DNA from: Pseudomonas sp. GM79
GTDB lineage: Bacteria > Pseudomonadota > Gammaproteobacteria > Pseudomonadales > Pseudomonadaceae
DNA length: 64,000 bases
Direction of reading: 5' to 3'
NCBI RefSeq assembly: GCF_000282495.1
Contig: NZ_AKJE01000026.1
Span: forward strand, 103,193 to 167,192
In this document: piece by piece, positions 47,399 to 56,334 of the stretch
Position numbering within the stretch: position 1 is the first letter of the stretch
Layout: every line of letters begins with the position of its first letter
The notes under the pieces: model-generated
Databases searched by the model: none
Seen by the model: only the letters and a program-made list of their open reading frames with translations
What the model was told of the DNA's origin: nothing
Translations under genes and position numbers: made by a program

Positions 47399-47490
47399 GT
47401 AGGAGCTGTCGAGTGCAACGAGGCTGCGATCTTTTGATCTTGATTCAAAAGAAAAATCAAAAGATCGCAGCCTCGTTGCACAGCTCCTAC
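47399..47490. repeat. REPIN upstream of the SUI1 gene
   Basis: GTAGGAGCTGT...GCGATCTTTTGAT and its inverted copy ending in CAGCTCCTAC. The left arm has four extra bases. Related to the 4758 family but with GTTGCA in place of CGAAGG. Confidence 0.85.
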
Positions 47491-47609
47491 GCTCATACAC
47501 CGATGTGTAACGGTCCAGTAGCGCTGCCCCTGCCTGAGTGGGGCTTCGCGGTCGATGGCTCCCTCCCGGGTTGCCGCGACCAGTCTTTGTCCTCCCAAGA
47601 GGATTGCCG

Positions 47610-47981
47610 GTGGCCAAAAAAGCCGCATCCTTCGCCGCCCTTGGTGGCCTGGTATTTTCCACCGACGCAGGTCGTCATTGCCCGGATTGCAGTAAACCGG
47701 TGGATGCCTGCATCTGCAAACAGACCGTTATCCCGGCCGGCGACGGCATTGCCCGCGTGCGTCGCGAAAGCAAGGGCCGTGGCGGCAAGACGGTGACCAC
47801 CATCACCGGTGTGCCGTTGGCCGAAGACGCGCTCAAGGAGCTGGCCACGACGTTGAAAAAACGATGCGGGACCGGTGGGGCGTTGAAAGAAGGAATCATC
47901 GAAATCCAGGGCGATCATGTCGAGCTACTCTTGGCCGAGCTGATCAAACACGGTTTCAAAGCGAAGAAGTCCGGCGGCTAG
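47610..47981 (+). CDS. SUI1/eIF1-like translation factor (YciH)
   Basis: 123 residues. The C-terminal two thirds is the SUI1 fold: VRRESKGRGGKTVTTITGVPL, then LKKRCGTGGALKEGIIEIQGD, with the basic loop and GTGG motif that contact the ribosome in eIF1. The N-terminal part holds four cysteines (HCPDCSKPVDACIC) that may bind zinc. The bacterial YciH protein checks start-site choice in some assays. Start chosen as GTG 47610 (VAKKAASFAALGG), with AGAGGA 6 bases upstream; the longer frame reads through a non-protein-like region. Same place as in PAO1, before speA. Confidence 0.9.
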   Translation: MAKKAASFAALGGLVFSTDAGRHCPDCSKPVDACICKQTVIPAGDGIARVRRESKGRGGKTVTTITGVPLAEDALKELATTLKKRCGTGGALKEGIIEIQGDHVELLLAELIKHGFKAKKSGG

Positions 47982-47985
47982 CAGC

Positions 47986-48063
47986 CTCTGTGAAAACCAC
48001 CCTCGGCTTGATCCGGCCCCGATTCAATTCTGGTCCGGCGTCGTCTACATGGTTTTCACAGAG
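47986..48063. repeat. Perfect 14-base inverted repeat between SUI1 and speA
   Basis: CTCTGTGAAAACCA at 47986-47999 is mirrored exactly by TGGTTTTCACAGAG at 48050-48063, with a 50-base spacer. It is not one of the two REP families. It could be a terminator arm pair for the SUI1 gene, or a third repeat type. Confidence 0.7.
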
Positions 48064-48204
48064 CCTGTTCTGACCGGTTTCTAAACTCAGCGCTGAATGC
48101 GAGGTCTATGCCCCTTGCATGCAGGCTAATCGTCATTTTCATTCTTTAGACTGCGCCGGCCTGAACCCAGGCGACGCTCTATGACTTCTTTATAGGGGAC
48201 TTCG

Positions 48205-50118
48205 ATGTCCGTACGACGCACACGCAAAGACGATGGCAGCCAATGGACAGTTGCGGACAGCCGCAGTGTTTACGGGATTCGCCATTGGGGGGCCGGGTAT
48301 TTCGCGATCAATGACGCCGGTCGCGTCGAAGTTCGTCCGAACGGTCCGACCAGTTCGCCTATCGACCTCTTCGAGCAAGTCGACCAACTGCGCAAAAGTG
48401 GTTTGTCCTTGCCGTTGCTGGTGCGTTTCCCTGACATCCTGCAAGACCGCGTGCGTCAGCTGACCGGTGCGTTCGATGCCAACATTGAGCGTCTGGAATA
48501 CCAGAGCAAGTACACGGCGTTGTACCCGATCAAGGTCAACCAGCAGGAAGCGGTGATCGAAAACATCATCGCCACCCAGAACGTTTCCATCGGTCTGGAG
48601 GCCGGCTCCAAGCCTGAGCTGCTGGCGGTACTGGCGCTGGCGCCGAAGGGCGGCACCATCGTCTGCAACGGTTACAAGGACCGCGAGTTCATCCGTCTGG
48701 CGCTGATGGGCCAGAAACTCGGTCACAACGTGTTCATCGTGATCGAGAAAGAATCCGAAGTCGGTCTGGTGATCGAAGAAGCCGCGTCGCTCAAGGTCAA
48801 GCCGCAGGTCGGCCTGCGCGTGCGTCTGTCGTCCCTGGCATCGAGCAAGTGGGCAGACACCGGTGGCGAAAAATCCAAGTTCGGCCTGTCGGCGGCGCAA
48901 CTGCTGTCGGTGGTCGAGCGTTTCCGCGCCGCCGGCCTGGATCAGGGCATTCGCCTGCTGCACTTCCACATGGGTTCGCAGATCGCCAACCTGGCGGACT
49001 ACCAGCACGGCTTCAAGGAAGCGATCCGTTATTACGGCGAGCTGCGCAACCTTGGCCTGCCGGTGGATCACATCGACGTCGGCGGCGGTTTGGGCGTGGA
49101 CTACGACGGTACGCACTCGCGTAACGCCAGTTCGATCAACTACGACATGGACGATTACGCCGGTGTCGTGGTCGGGATGCTCAAGGAGTTCTGCGATGCG
49201 CAGAGCCTGCCGCACCCGAACATCTTTTCTGAAAGCGGCCGTTCCCTGACTGCTCACCACGCCATGCTGGTGGTTCAGGTCACCGACGTCGAGAAACACA
49301 ACGACGACGTGCCAAAGATCGATAACAAGGAAGAGCTGCCGGAAACCGTGCAGTGGCTGGTTGACCTGCTTGGCCCGACCGACATCGAAATGGTCACCGA
49401 GACCTACTGGCGCGCCACGCACTACATGAGCGACGTCGCCACGCAATACGCCGATGGCAAGCTGACCCTGGCGCAAAAAGCCCTGGCCGAGCAATGCTAC
49501 TTCGCCGTTTGCCGTCGCCTGCACAACTCGTTGAAGGCCCGTCAGCGTTCCCACCGTCAGGTGCTCGACGAACTCAACGACAAGCTGGCTGACAAGTACA
49601 TCTGCAACTTCTCGGTATTCCAGAGCCTGCCGGACACTTGGGCCATCGGCCAGGTCCTGCCGATTTTGCCATTGCACCGTCTCGACGAAGAGCCGCTGCG
49701 CCGTGCGGTGTTGCAAGACCTGACCTGCGACTCCGACGGCAAGATCAAGCAATACGTCGACGAGCAGAGCATCGAGACCAGCCTGCCGGTACACGGTCTG
49801 AACGAAGGTGAAGACTATCTGCTGGGGATCTTCCTGGTGGGTGCCTACCAGGAAATTCTCGGCGACATGCATAACCTGTTCGGTGACACCGACTCGGTGA
49901 ACATCTACCAGAACGCCGATGGCAGCGTGTACCACGCCGGTATCGAAACCCACGACACCATCGAAGACATGCTGCGTTACGTGCACTTGTCGCCGGAAGA
50001 GCTGATGACCCACTACCGCGACAAGTGCGCCAGTGCCCGCATCAGCGCCGCCGAGCGCACCCAGTTCCTCGATGCCTTGCGTCTGGGCCTGACCCGCTCG
50101 TCTTACCTGTCTTCTTGA
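48205..50118 (+). CDS. speA: Biosynthetic arginine decarboxylase
   Basis: 637 residues, standard length. PLP enzyme that turns arginine into agmatine for putrescine synthesis. Seen: the PLP lysine in [11 protein letters not shown] near residue 110, [13 protein letters not shown] and [14 protein letters not shown] in the barrel, [13 protein letters not shown], and [16 protein letters not shown] with [24 protein letters not shown] cut here to its core near the C-terminus. Start ATG 48205 follows GGGGA. Synteny with PAO1 (PA4839) supports the name. A weak hairpin at 50145-50179 follows. Confidence 0.96.
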   Translation: MSVRRTRKDDGSQWTVADSRSVYGIRHWGAGYFAINDAGRVEVRPNGPTSSPIDLFEQVDQLRKSGLSLPLLVRFPDILQDRVRQLTGAFDANIERLEYQSKYTALYPIKVNQQEAVIENIIATQNVSIGLEAGSKPELLAVLALAPKGGTIVCNGYKDREFIRLALMGQKLGHNVFIVIEKESEVGLVIEEAASLKVKPQVGLRVRLSSLASSKWADTGGEKSKFGLSAAQLLSVVERFRAAGLDQGIRLLHFHMGSQIANLADYQHGFKEAIRYYGELRNLGLPVDHIDVGGGLGVDYDGTHSRNASSINYDMDDYAGVVVGMLKEFCDAQSLPHPNIFSESGRSLTAHHAMLVVQVTDVEKHNDDVPKIDNKEELPETVQWLVDLLGPTDIEMVTETYWRATHYMSDVATQYADGKLTLAQKALAEQCYFAVCRRLHNSLKARQRSHRQVLDELNDKLADKYICNFSVFQSLPDTWAIGQVLPILPLHRLDEEPLRRAVLQDLTCDSDGKIKQYVDEQSIETSLPVHGLNEGEDYLLGIFLVGAYQEILGDMHNLFGDTDSVNIYQNADGSVYHAGIETHDTIEDMLRYVHLSPEELMTHYRDKCASARISAAERTQFLDALRLGLTRSSYLSS

Positions 50119-50144
50119 GGTAAGGCTCCGTTCTCATCGGGTTG

Positions 50145-50179
50145 TCTGAAAATTCTCCGTACAGTGCGGAAATTTCAGA
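50145..50179 (+). terminator. Imperfect hairpin after speA
   Basis: TCTGAAAATT...CCG pairs with CGG-AAATTTCAGA across a short loop. No T-run directly follows. Candidate only. Confidence 0.35.
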
Positions 50180-50352
50180 TGACCTTGGTGCGGGGCTTCT
50201 CTTTTTTCAAGTGAAATGAACCACAGACCGGGCTATCCAAGCGATGTGGTCTTCTTTTCACGTAGGTCATTTCCTAAGTTGTATTTCGGCACTCTACTCG
50301 GCCATGTCTCTCAGCGAGAATCCCCGGCCGCCCCTCCTGTAGAGAATCGCCG

Positions 50353-51678
50353 ATGTTCGATCCAGTCAACGAGCCGTCATTTCGTCTGGATATAGCGGGT
50401 CTTCCCGACCCCTTTGAGGTCTTGGCCTTTACCGGTAGTGAAGCCATCAGCGAGCCCTTTGTGTTCGACGTGGATCTGCTGAACGATGACCCGACGCTGG
50501 ACCTTGCGAGCCTTTTGTATCGTTCGGCCTTTTTGCACTTCGGGCCCCAGGGGCAGGGTATTCACGGGCAGCTGCTTGGCCTCGTTCAGCTTGGCCATGG
50601 CGGTGAGCCCGGGTTATGTCGTGTGCGTCTCGGCCCCAGGCTGGCGTGTCTGGGCCAGCGCTTCAATCAGCGAATCTTCAGCCAGCGCTCGGTGCCGGAG
50701 ATTCTCGCTCAAGTACTCAAGGAGCATGGCATTGCCGGTAAGGGGCGTCGCTTCGACCTGAGCGGCGATTACCCGCCCCGTGATTTCTGCACGCAGTACC
50801 GGGAGTCAGACCTGCAGTTTCTCCAGCGTCTGTGTGCCCAGGAACGCCTTCATTACCATTTCGAACACTGCGCACGCGCAGGACACTGTCTGGTTTTCGG
50901 TGATGGCCTGGGGCAGTTCAGTCGTGGCGAAGAGAGCGTCTTTGAGGGTGAGAACGAACGGCCAGGTGTGCATCAGTTCAAGCTTCACGGCTGCGGTCAG
51001 ATCGCCGAAGGCCAGACGAATCTGGCGACGCTGCGCAGCGGTCAACTGATGCCGCTGTCCGGCCACCCGTGTGTGGACTGGAATCGTCTCTGGCTACTGA
51101 CCCATGTCGAGCATCAAGGGGGGCAGGAGCCAGGGTTTTCCTATAGCAATCAACTGCGCGCCGTTGTGCAGGAAGTGCCTTTCGTGGCAGATCATTCGGT
51201 CATGAAACCCAGGATGCACAGCCTGCAACGAGCGTGGGTAGTCGAGGTCGATGAGTCTCAACCGGATCTGTCCAGACCGGTAGCGGTGCAGTTTGACTGG
51301 CTTTATCAGGGGGAAGGCGCAGCGCCCAGCCACTGCTGGTTGCCGTTGGCTCCCGAGTTGGGAGACGCAGGCAGTCTGCCGTTGTGCGAAGGGGCGCAGG
51401 TGCTGGTGAGCTTTATCGAAGGCGATCCGGATCAACCCTTGATCAGCGGATTTCTTCCCGGCGCAGCGTCGAGCACAGAGCCAGTCATACCCGACCTGCA
51501 ACCTTCCTTGGTGACCGATGCGAACCTGGCGCTCGACGGCTTGCTGGGCATGCTGCAATCCAGCGAACCCTTGGTGCTCCTGTGCCTGCTGCCCGGTGGC
51601 GGCAGTTTCAGTCATTGCACGCAGTCCTTCTGCACCTGTCGGGCGGCGACGCAGTTTGGCCAGAGCGGTGCGGCATGA
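50353..51678 (+). CDS. VgrG family T6SS spike protein, short form
   Basis: 441 residues, shorter than the usual 600 to 800. It has the gp27-like base (FRLDIAGLPDPFEVLAFTGSEAISEPFVFD at the start; QRSVPEILAQVLKEHGI; YRESDLQFLQRLCAQERLHYHFEH) and the OB-fold region with PLCEGAQVLVSFIEGDPDQPLISGFLPG at about 335-375. It then ends in a tail with a cysteine cluster (SHCTQSFCTCRA) instead of the long beta-helix needle. Start ATG 50353 has a GAGA-type site. The stop overlaps the DUF4123 gene (ATGA). VgrG trimers cap the Hcp tube and carry effectors; here no classic effector gene follows the adaptor. Confidence 0.88.
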   Translation: MFDPVNEPSFRLDIAGLPDPFEVLAFTGSEAISEPFVFDVDLLNDDPTLDLASLLYRSAFLHFGPQGQGIHGQLLGLVQLGHGGEPGLCRVRLGPRLACLGQRFNQRIFSQRSVPEILAQVLKEHGIAGKGRRFDLSGDYPPRDFCTQYRESDLQFLQRLCAQERLHYHFEHCARAGHCLVFGDGLGQFSRGEESVFEGENERPGVHQFKLHGCGQIAEGQTNLATLRSGQLMPLSGHPCVDWNRLWLLTHVEHQGGQEPGFSYSNQLRAVVQEVPFVADHSVMKPRMHSLQRAWVVEVDESQPDLSRPVAVQFDWLYQGEGAAPSHCWLPLAPELGDAGSLPLCEGAQVLVSFIEGDPDQPLISGFLPGAASSTEPVIPDLQPSLVTDANLALDGLLGMLQSSEPLVLLCLLPGGGSFSHCTQSFCTCRAATQFGQSGAA

Positions 51679-52472
51679 TCGCCGCTCAGGCGCCCGACTC
51701 GACTGCGCAATGGTTGTTGCTCGATGTTCCGGGCGAGCCTCAGGCCGGTGCGAATTTGCGGCAACAGTTTGCTCATGCCCGATGGTTCCGCCTGTTCGAA
51801 GGCACTGAGTTTCACCCGTTGCGTGAGTACGGCCCGGTATTGGTCGACCTTCGCGAATGCCCGGCACTGACCGAGCTGTGCCAAAGTGCGCCGCACATCT
51901 GGAGCGGATTGCTGCTAGCCAGTGAAGCAACGTCATCGCAGTTGCTGGAGCATTTGCGACGCATGCTCACGGTCACCTTGGGTCTGCATCACCGGGCCTT
52001 GTTGAGTTACTACAATCCACACACGGCGAGTTATTTTTTCGATGCCTGCGATGCGCAGGAGTTGAGTCGCTGGCTCGGTCCGATCGATCAGTTGCGCTGG
52101 TTCGGTGGCACCTGGGCCGACCGGGCGATAGGCTGTCAGGGCTGGCAGCAGTTGTTCAATCCGCGGCTTGCCGTCCGGCCGCTGGCCATTGAAGAAAACC
52201 TCAGCCTGCGTCAGCGAGACACCTTGCAAACCTGCCTGCTGGAACAACACGCCTGGCGCTGGAGCCGATCCACCGACACCGGCTACAACAGCTTGTGGGC
52301 TTACTTGCAGGAAGGGCTGGCGCTGGGTTTCAGCGAGCGTGCGGTGCTCGATGACTGGTTATGGCTGCGCTTGCAGCATCCCGACGCAGTGGCCGGGCAG
52401 CCATTGTCGGGAGCCAGCCAGCAGGAGCGTCTCGATAGCCTGCGCAACCGGTGGCAAAACGATCAACCCTGA
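51675..52472 (+). CDS. DUF4123 T6SS adaptor protein
   Basis: 265 residues. DUF4123 proteins (TEC/Tap type) load specific effectors onto VgrG. Seen: QWLLLDVP near the N-terminus, ARWFRLFEGTEFHPLREYGPVLVDL in the first third, LLSYYNPHTASYFFDAC and LRWFGGTWADR in the middle, all family segments. Start ATG 51675 overlaps the VgrG stop by four bases, so the adaptor is made with its spike. Its usual third partner, the effector, is missing: the next gene is the convergent MATE pump. Confidence 0.88.
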   Translation: MIAAQAPDSTAQWLLLDVPGEPQAGANLRQQFAHARWFRLFEGTEFHPLREYGPVLVDLRECPALTELCQSAPHIWSGLLLASEATSSQLLEHLRRMLTVTLGLHHRALLSYYNPHTASYFFDACDAQELSRWLGPIDQLRWFGGTWADRAIGCQGWQQLFNPRLAVRPLAIEENLSLRQRDTLQTCLLEQHAWRWSRSTDTGYNSLWAYLQEGLALGFSERAVLDDWLWLRLQHPDAVAGQPLSGASQQERLDSLRNRWQNDQP

Positions 52473-52491
52473 ACGTGAAGGCCGGCCCTCG

Positions 52492-53832
52492 TTATCCTTT
52501 GAACCAGCTATCGTGCTTGCGCAAGTACCAGGCGAATGCACCAAGGGTCAGGCTGCGCAGCAACATGAACAACAGGAAGGTTATCCACAGTCCATGGTTG
52601 CCCAAGACTTGCAGCGACCAGGCGAAGGGCAGCAGCAGGATCACCGTCAGCAGCATACCGTTGCGCATTTCCCGAGCGCGGGTGGCGCCGATGAACAGAC
52701 CGTCGAGCAGGTAGCTCCAGACGGCAATCAGCGGCAGCACCGCGAGGTAAGGCAGGTATAGGAATGCGGTATCGCGCACGCTCTGGATGTCCGTCTGCAT
52801 CTGGATGAACAGGTGCCCGGCGAACAGAAACAGCAAGGCAAACCCCACACTCGCCAGCAACGACCAACCGCACGCCACCACCAATGACCGACGCAGGGCT
52901 TCTCGGTCGCGAGCACCGATGGCGTGTCCACACAGGGCTTCTACGGCATGAGCCAGACCGTCCAGCGCATGGGCGGTCAGCAGCAGACCGTTGAGCAGCA
53001 ACGCGTTGGCGGCAACCGTGGCATCGCCCAGCCGCGCGCCTTGCACGGTGATCAGGAAAAACACTGACTGCAATGCCAGGCTGCGAATGAAGATGTCGCG
53101 ATTGACCGCCAGCAATGGGCGCCAGCTCTGCCACAACGCCAGCGCTGCCCAGGCGATATGGCCGGGATAGGCGCGCAGAGCCTTGCGGGTCATGAACAGG
53201 CCGATCAGCGCGCCGGTCCACTCGGCGATCACTGAGGCCCGGGCCGCGCCGACCACGCCCCACTCCAGACCGAGTACGAACCACAGGTTCAACGCGATGT
53301 TGACCAGATTGGTGCTCAGCAGAATCGCCAACGGAGCCCGAGCGTTCTGGGTGCCGAGGAACCAGCCCACCAGCGCGTAGCTTGCCAGCGCCGCCGGCAA
53401 GCCAAACAGCCGCGTGTGGAAGAACTCGCGGGTGAGATGATCCAGCTCGGCCGACGGTTGCATGAAGTGCAACGCGACCCCGCTCAACGGCACGCCCACT
53501 GCGCCCAACACGATGGCCAGGCCCATGGCCAACAACAGACCCTGGAGCAAAATCTGCCGCAACGCTGCGCCATCCCCGCGCCCGGCAGCCTGGGCGGCGA
53601 ACCCGGTGGAGCCCATGCGCAGAAAGCCCATGGCCCAGGCAAGAAAGGTATACAGGCTGGCGCCCACCGCGACAGCGCCGAGTTGATGAGCATGGGGCAG
53701 GTGGCCGATGACGGTACTGTCGACCAGCGCTACCAGCGGTACGGAAATGTTCGAGAGAATCATCGGGGCGGCGAGCGCCCAGACTCGACGATGGGTCGGA
53801 CGGTCGCGCCAGTCGGCAATCAGGTTGGGCAT
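52492..53832 (-). CDS. MATE family efflux transporter, DinF type
   Basis: 446 residues, 12 membrane helices in two halves. Seen: RRVWALAAPMILSNISVPLVALVDSTVIGHL at the start (the first MATE helix and the conserved ALVDS-G motif), LGAVAVGASLYTFLAW, and GWFLGTQNARAPL. The layout is closest to the DinF branch of Na+ or H+ coupled multidrug exporters. Substrate unknown. Start ATG 53832 (MPNLIADWRDRPTHR) has GGAG seven bases upstream; a longer frame is not supported. Convergent with the DUF4123 gene with a 19-base gap. Confidence 0.92.
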   Translation of the reverse strand: MPNLIADWRDRPTHRRVWALAAPMILSNISVPLVALVDSTVIGHLPHAHQLGAVAVGASLYTFLAWAMGFLRMGSTGFAAQAAGRGDGAALRQILLQGLLLAMGLAIVLGAVGVPLSGVALHFMQPSAELDHLTREFFHTRLFGLPAALASYALVGWFLGTQNARAPLAILLSTNLVNIALNLWFVLGLEWGVVGAARASVIAEWTGALIGLFMTRKALRAYPGHIAWAALALWQSWRPLLAVNRDIFIRSLALQSVFFLITVQGARLGDATVAANALLLNGLLLTAHALDGLAHAVEALCGHAIGARDREALRRSLVVACGWSLLASVGFALLFLFAGHLFIQMQTDIQSVRDTAFLYLPYLAVLPLIAVWSYLLDGLFIGATRAREMRNGMLLTVILLLPFAWSLQVLGNHGLWITFLLFMLLRSLTLGAFAWYLRKHDSWFKG

Positions 53833-53915
53833 GCAGGCTCCTTGGGGGCGCCTGCATTGTAGCGGCAGATTGTGTTCAGCCAAGTGAACGCAATCTACAA
53901 AACATCACAGATCCA

Positions 53916-54007
53916 ATGTGGGAGCGGGCTTGCTCGCGAAGGCTTTCTTACATTCAACATATCAGTCGCCTGACCCACCGCTTTCGCGAGCAAGCCCGCT
54001 CCCACAT
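53916..54007. repeat. REPIN near the MATE gene
   Basis: ATGTGGGAGCGGGCTTGCTC and its inverted copy, same family as 341-431 and 27680-27770. It lies upstream of the MATE start and just past the end of the gene at 54023. Confidence 0.9.
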
Positions 54008-54022
54008 TGATGGTGGGTTGCC

Positions 54023-54316
54023 TTAATGAACGATCCAGCTCAGCAACCACAACCCCAGCAACAACCAGATAATCCCCATGATGATCGACGCGTTCATGAA
54101 GGCGCGGATCGCCGCCCATAACAGCATCAGCCCGATGATCAGCGTGATGATGCTGACGATCGAAGTCTCCATGCCCAGCGCCTGGGCCAACCCTTCGACA
54201 AAATTGCTGCCGGCGTTGCTCAACAGGTTGAACAGACCACTGAGGGCGTCGATGATGAACCGGATGGCCGAACCGATTATCTGGCCGAGCCATTCGAAAA
54301 AGCTTTCTACCTGCAT
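54023..54316 (-). CDS. Small two-to-three-helix membrane protein, unknown
   Basis: 97 residues, family not recognised. An amphipathic N-terminal half (ESFFEWLGQIIGSAIRFIID, NLLSNAGSNFVEGLAQALG) is followed by two strongly hydrophobic helices (SIVSIITLIIGLMLLWAAIRA and IIMGIIWLLLGLWLLSWI). Start ATG 54316 chosen because the protein-like part begins there; the longer frame runs back through the 54421 repeat. Flanked by a REPIN on one side and an inverted repeat on the other. Confidence 0.7.
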   Translation of the reverse strand: MQVESFFEWLGQIIGSAIRFIIDALSGLFNLLSNAGSNFVEGLAQALGMETSIVSIITLIIGLMLLWAAIRAFMNASIIMGIIWLLLGLWLLSWIVH

Positions 54317-54420
54317 GTGTACGTCCTGATGGAGTGGTGGCGTGGTTGCCGGATCCGACCGTTGGGCTATTGATCGTGCTGTCGAGTTCCCGACCGTCCA
54401 AGTATGGCGCAAACATCTCT

Positions 54421-54533
54421 GCCGAAGGCTGCGTTCGGCTGCGCAGCAGTCGTCAAACCGGAAATTGCGGTACGTCAGGCAGAGCGCGTCAGCCATATTC
54501 ACGACTGCTGCGCAGCCGAACGCAGCCTTCGGC
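54421..54533. repeat. Perfect 33-base inverted repeat
   Basis: GCCGAAGGCTGCGTTCGGCT plus 13 more bases at 54421-54453 is mirrored exactly at 54501-54533, with a 47-base spacer. The core GCCGAAGGCTGCG links it to the 4758 REP family, but the rest (GCGCAGCAGTCGT) differs. It lies between two divergent genes. Confidence 0.88.
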
Positions 54534-54599
54534 AGCTGCTACATAGATCTTGCCTTCACCCGCCATCCCCCTGAAGCTATACGCCTTCAGGAGAGCCCG

Positions 54600-54902
54600 A
54601 TGAACCTTGTTGAACTGACCGAACGCCTGCACGCCATTCGCGACCGCAATGACTGGCGGCAATTTCACAGCCCGAAAAACCTGGCCATGGCCGCGAGCGT
54701 GGAAATGTCCGAGCTGGTGGAGATTTTCCAGTGGCTGACCGAAGACCAGTCACGCCAGTTGCCGACGGACAAGCTCGCCCATGTCGGGCAGGAAGTCGGT
54801 GACATCGTGTTGTATCTACTGCTGCTGTGCAGCGAGTTGGGGTTGGACATGAATGAAGTGGTGCGCAGCAAGCTTGCGGACAGCGAACGGCGGTTCAGCT
54901 GA
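54600..54902 (+). CDS. MazG-like nucleotide pyrophosphohydrolase
   Basis: 100 residues. Single all-helical MazG-like domain with the EVGD and EMSELVEIFQW motifs (SVEMSELVEIFQWLTED near residue 34; QEVGDIVLYLLLLCSELG near 66) whose acidic residues bind magnesium. Closest in form to the dCTPase/house-cleaning type that splits non-standard or excess nucleoside triphosphates. Start ATG 54600 has CAGGAGA 6 bases upstream; the longer frame reads through the repeat. Its stop overlaps the cmoM start by one base, an operon link. Confidence 0.88.
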   Translation: MNLVELTERLHAIRDRNDWRQFHSPKNLAMAASVEMSELVEIFQWLTEDQSRQLPTDKLAHVGQEVGDIVLYLLLLCSELGLDMNEVVRSKLADSERRFS

Positions 54903-55651
54903 TGAGCGACCGTCATTTCGATCAGTTGGCGACCCGTTTCGCTGAAAAAATCTACGGTGGCGCCAAAGGTGCGATCCGGCTCGCGGTGCTGCAAACCGAC
55001 CTGGCCGAAACCCTGCCGGACCGCCCGCTGCGCGTACTGGACATCGGCGCCGGCCTGGGCCACATGTCGTTGTGGCTGGCCGAGCGCGGTCATCAGGTGA
55101 CCCTCGCCGAACCCGCCGAGCCGATGCTTGAAGGTGCCCGCCAGCGCTTCGCCGAAGCGGGGCAGACGGCGACGTTCATCCAGGCGCCGTGGCAGGATCT
55201 GCTCGGTCAGCTCACCGAACCCTACGACCTGGTGCTATGCCACGCCGTGCTGGAATGGCTGGCCGAACCCCATGCGATTTTACCGGTGCTGCATCAATTG
55301 ACGAAGCCGGACGGCTGGTTGTCCCTGGCGTTCTACAACCGCGATGCGTTGATCTACCGCAACTTGCTAAAGGGTCATTTCCGCAAGATGCGCAAGAACG
55401 ACATGGCCGGCGAAAAGCAGAGCCTGACGCCGCAGCAGCCACTGGATCCACGGGAACTGGCGGCGCAACTGGAGAGCATGTGGCAGGTCGAAACCCAGAG
55501 TGGGGTGCGGGTTTTTTATGACTACATGCCAGTGGAATTCCAGGCCCGCGTCGAACTGCCGGACTTGCTGGAAATGGAACTGGCCCACCGCCGTCACCCA
55601 AGCTTCGCCGGGCTTGGGCGCTACCTGCACTGGATCTGTCGGCCGATCTGA
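54902..55651 (+). CDS. cmoM: tRNA 5-carboxymethoxyuridine methyltransferase
   Basis: 249 residues. Class I SAM methyltransferase very similar in pattern to E. coli CmoM (formerly SmtA): RHFDQLATRFAEKIYGGAKG at the start, VLDIGAGLGHMSLWLAERGHQV for SAM binding, LVLCHAVLEWLAEP, LSLAFYNRDALIY, and the closing GVRVFYDYMP and LGRYLHWICRP. It methylates cmo5U in the wobble position of tRNA. Coupled to the MazG-like gene; the lipoprotein gene follows after 12 bases. Confidence 0.9.
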   Translation: MSDRHFDQLATRFAEKIYGGAKGAIRLAVLQTDLAETLPDRPLRVLDIGAGLGHMSLWLAERGHQVTLAEPAEPMLEGARQRFAEAGQTATFIQAPWQDLLGQLTEPYDLVLCHAVLEWLAEPHAILPVLHQLTKPDGWLSLAFYNRDALIYRNLLKGHFRKMRKNDMAGEKQSLTPQQPLDPRELAAQLESMWQVETQSGVRVFYDYMPVEFQARVELPDLLEMELAHRRHPSFAGLGRYLHWICRPI

Positions 55652-55663
55652 GCGGAGCGCGAA

Positions 55664-56281
55664 ATGAAAAGTCGTTCAGGGTTACTGGTGATCTGTCTCG
55701 GGTTGGCGGCTTGTCAGGGCAGCAACCCTTATGTCGCGACCTCCAATCCCCTGCCACCGGCACCGCCTCAGGCCGCCACCACCTTCGACCACAGCGCCTA
55801 CCCGGCGCCGCCACGCGATTACGGTCGCTATCGCAGCTGGGCCTGGCTCAACGGACGCCTGCCACCGGGCACGGCCTGGGCCGACTCGGCGCAGATGGCC
55901 GAAGCGGTCAGTAATGCCCTGGATCAACGCGGCTTGCGCCCACTGCACGACAACCGCCCGGCGGACCTGTTGGTCAGCGCCGATTTGCATCTGGAAACCC
56001 GCTTGCGTCAGGTGCAGGACGACTATGGTTACGGCGGGGGTTATTACGGCGGCGGTTATAACCGCTACGGCAGCGGTTACGGCATGTACAACACGGTGCC
56101 GGTCATCCGCACTTATCAGGTACAAGTCGTGGTGGTGCGTATCGAGCTGTTCGACGCGAGCACCGGCCAGCCGGTATGGAGTGCCAGTGCCGAAACCAGC
56201 AGCCAGGGCAGCCAGAGCGAGCGTGCCGATGCCATACGCGAAGCTGTCGAAAAGGCTATGTCGGCGTATCCTCCTAGTTAG
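55664..56281 (+). CDS. DUF4136 lipoprotein
   Basis: 205 residues. Lipoprotein signal with lipobox LAAC (C17) directs it to the outer or inner membrane periplasmic face. After a Pro-rich linker the DUF4136 domain starts ([42 protein letters not shown]) and holds a Gly/Tyr-rich insert ([20 protein letters not shown], about 123-142). The next gene encodes a second member. Role unknown; family members are surface or periplasmic lipoproteins. Confidence 0.88.
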   Translation: MKSRSGLLVICLGLAACQGSNPYVATSNPLPPAPPQAATTFDHSAYPAPPRDYGRYRSWAWLNGRLPPGTAWADSAQMAEAVSNALDQRGLRPLHDNRPADLLVSADLHLETRLRQVQDDYGYGGGYYGGGYNRYGSGYGMYNTVPVIRTYQVQVVVVRIELFDASTGQPVWSASAETSSQGSQSERADAIREAVEKAMSAYPPS

Positions 56282-56334
56282 CTTCCCGTACAGGAAGCCT
56301 CCCGCAGGTGCATGTCTTCTATCGGAGAAAAATC

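Noticed and set aside
48190..50013. Long minus-strand open frame opposite speA
   Set aside because: Antisense to a full-length arginine decarboxylase; no ribosome site or recognisable domain.
52508..53857. Second long frame on the same strand as the MATE gene
   Set aside because: Frame-shifted reading of the same DNA; very rich in Arg, Ala and Ser, no membrane helices, whereas the chosen frame gives a clean 12-helix transporter.
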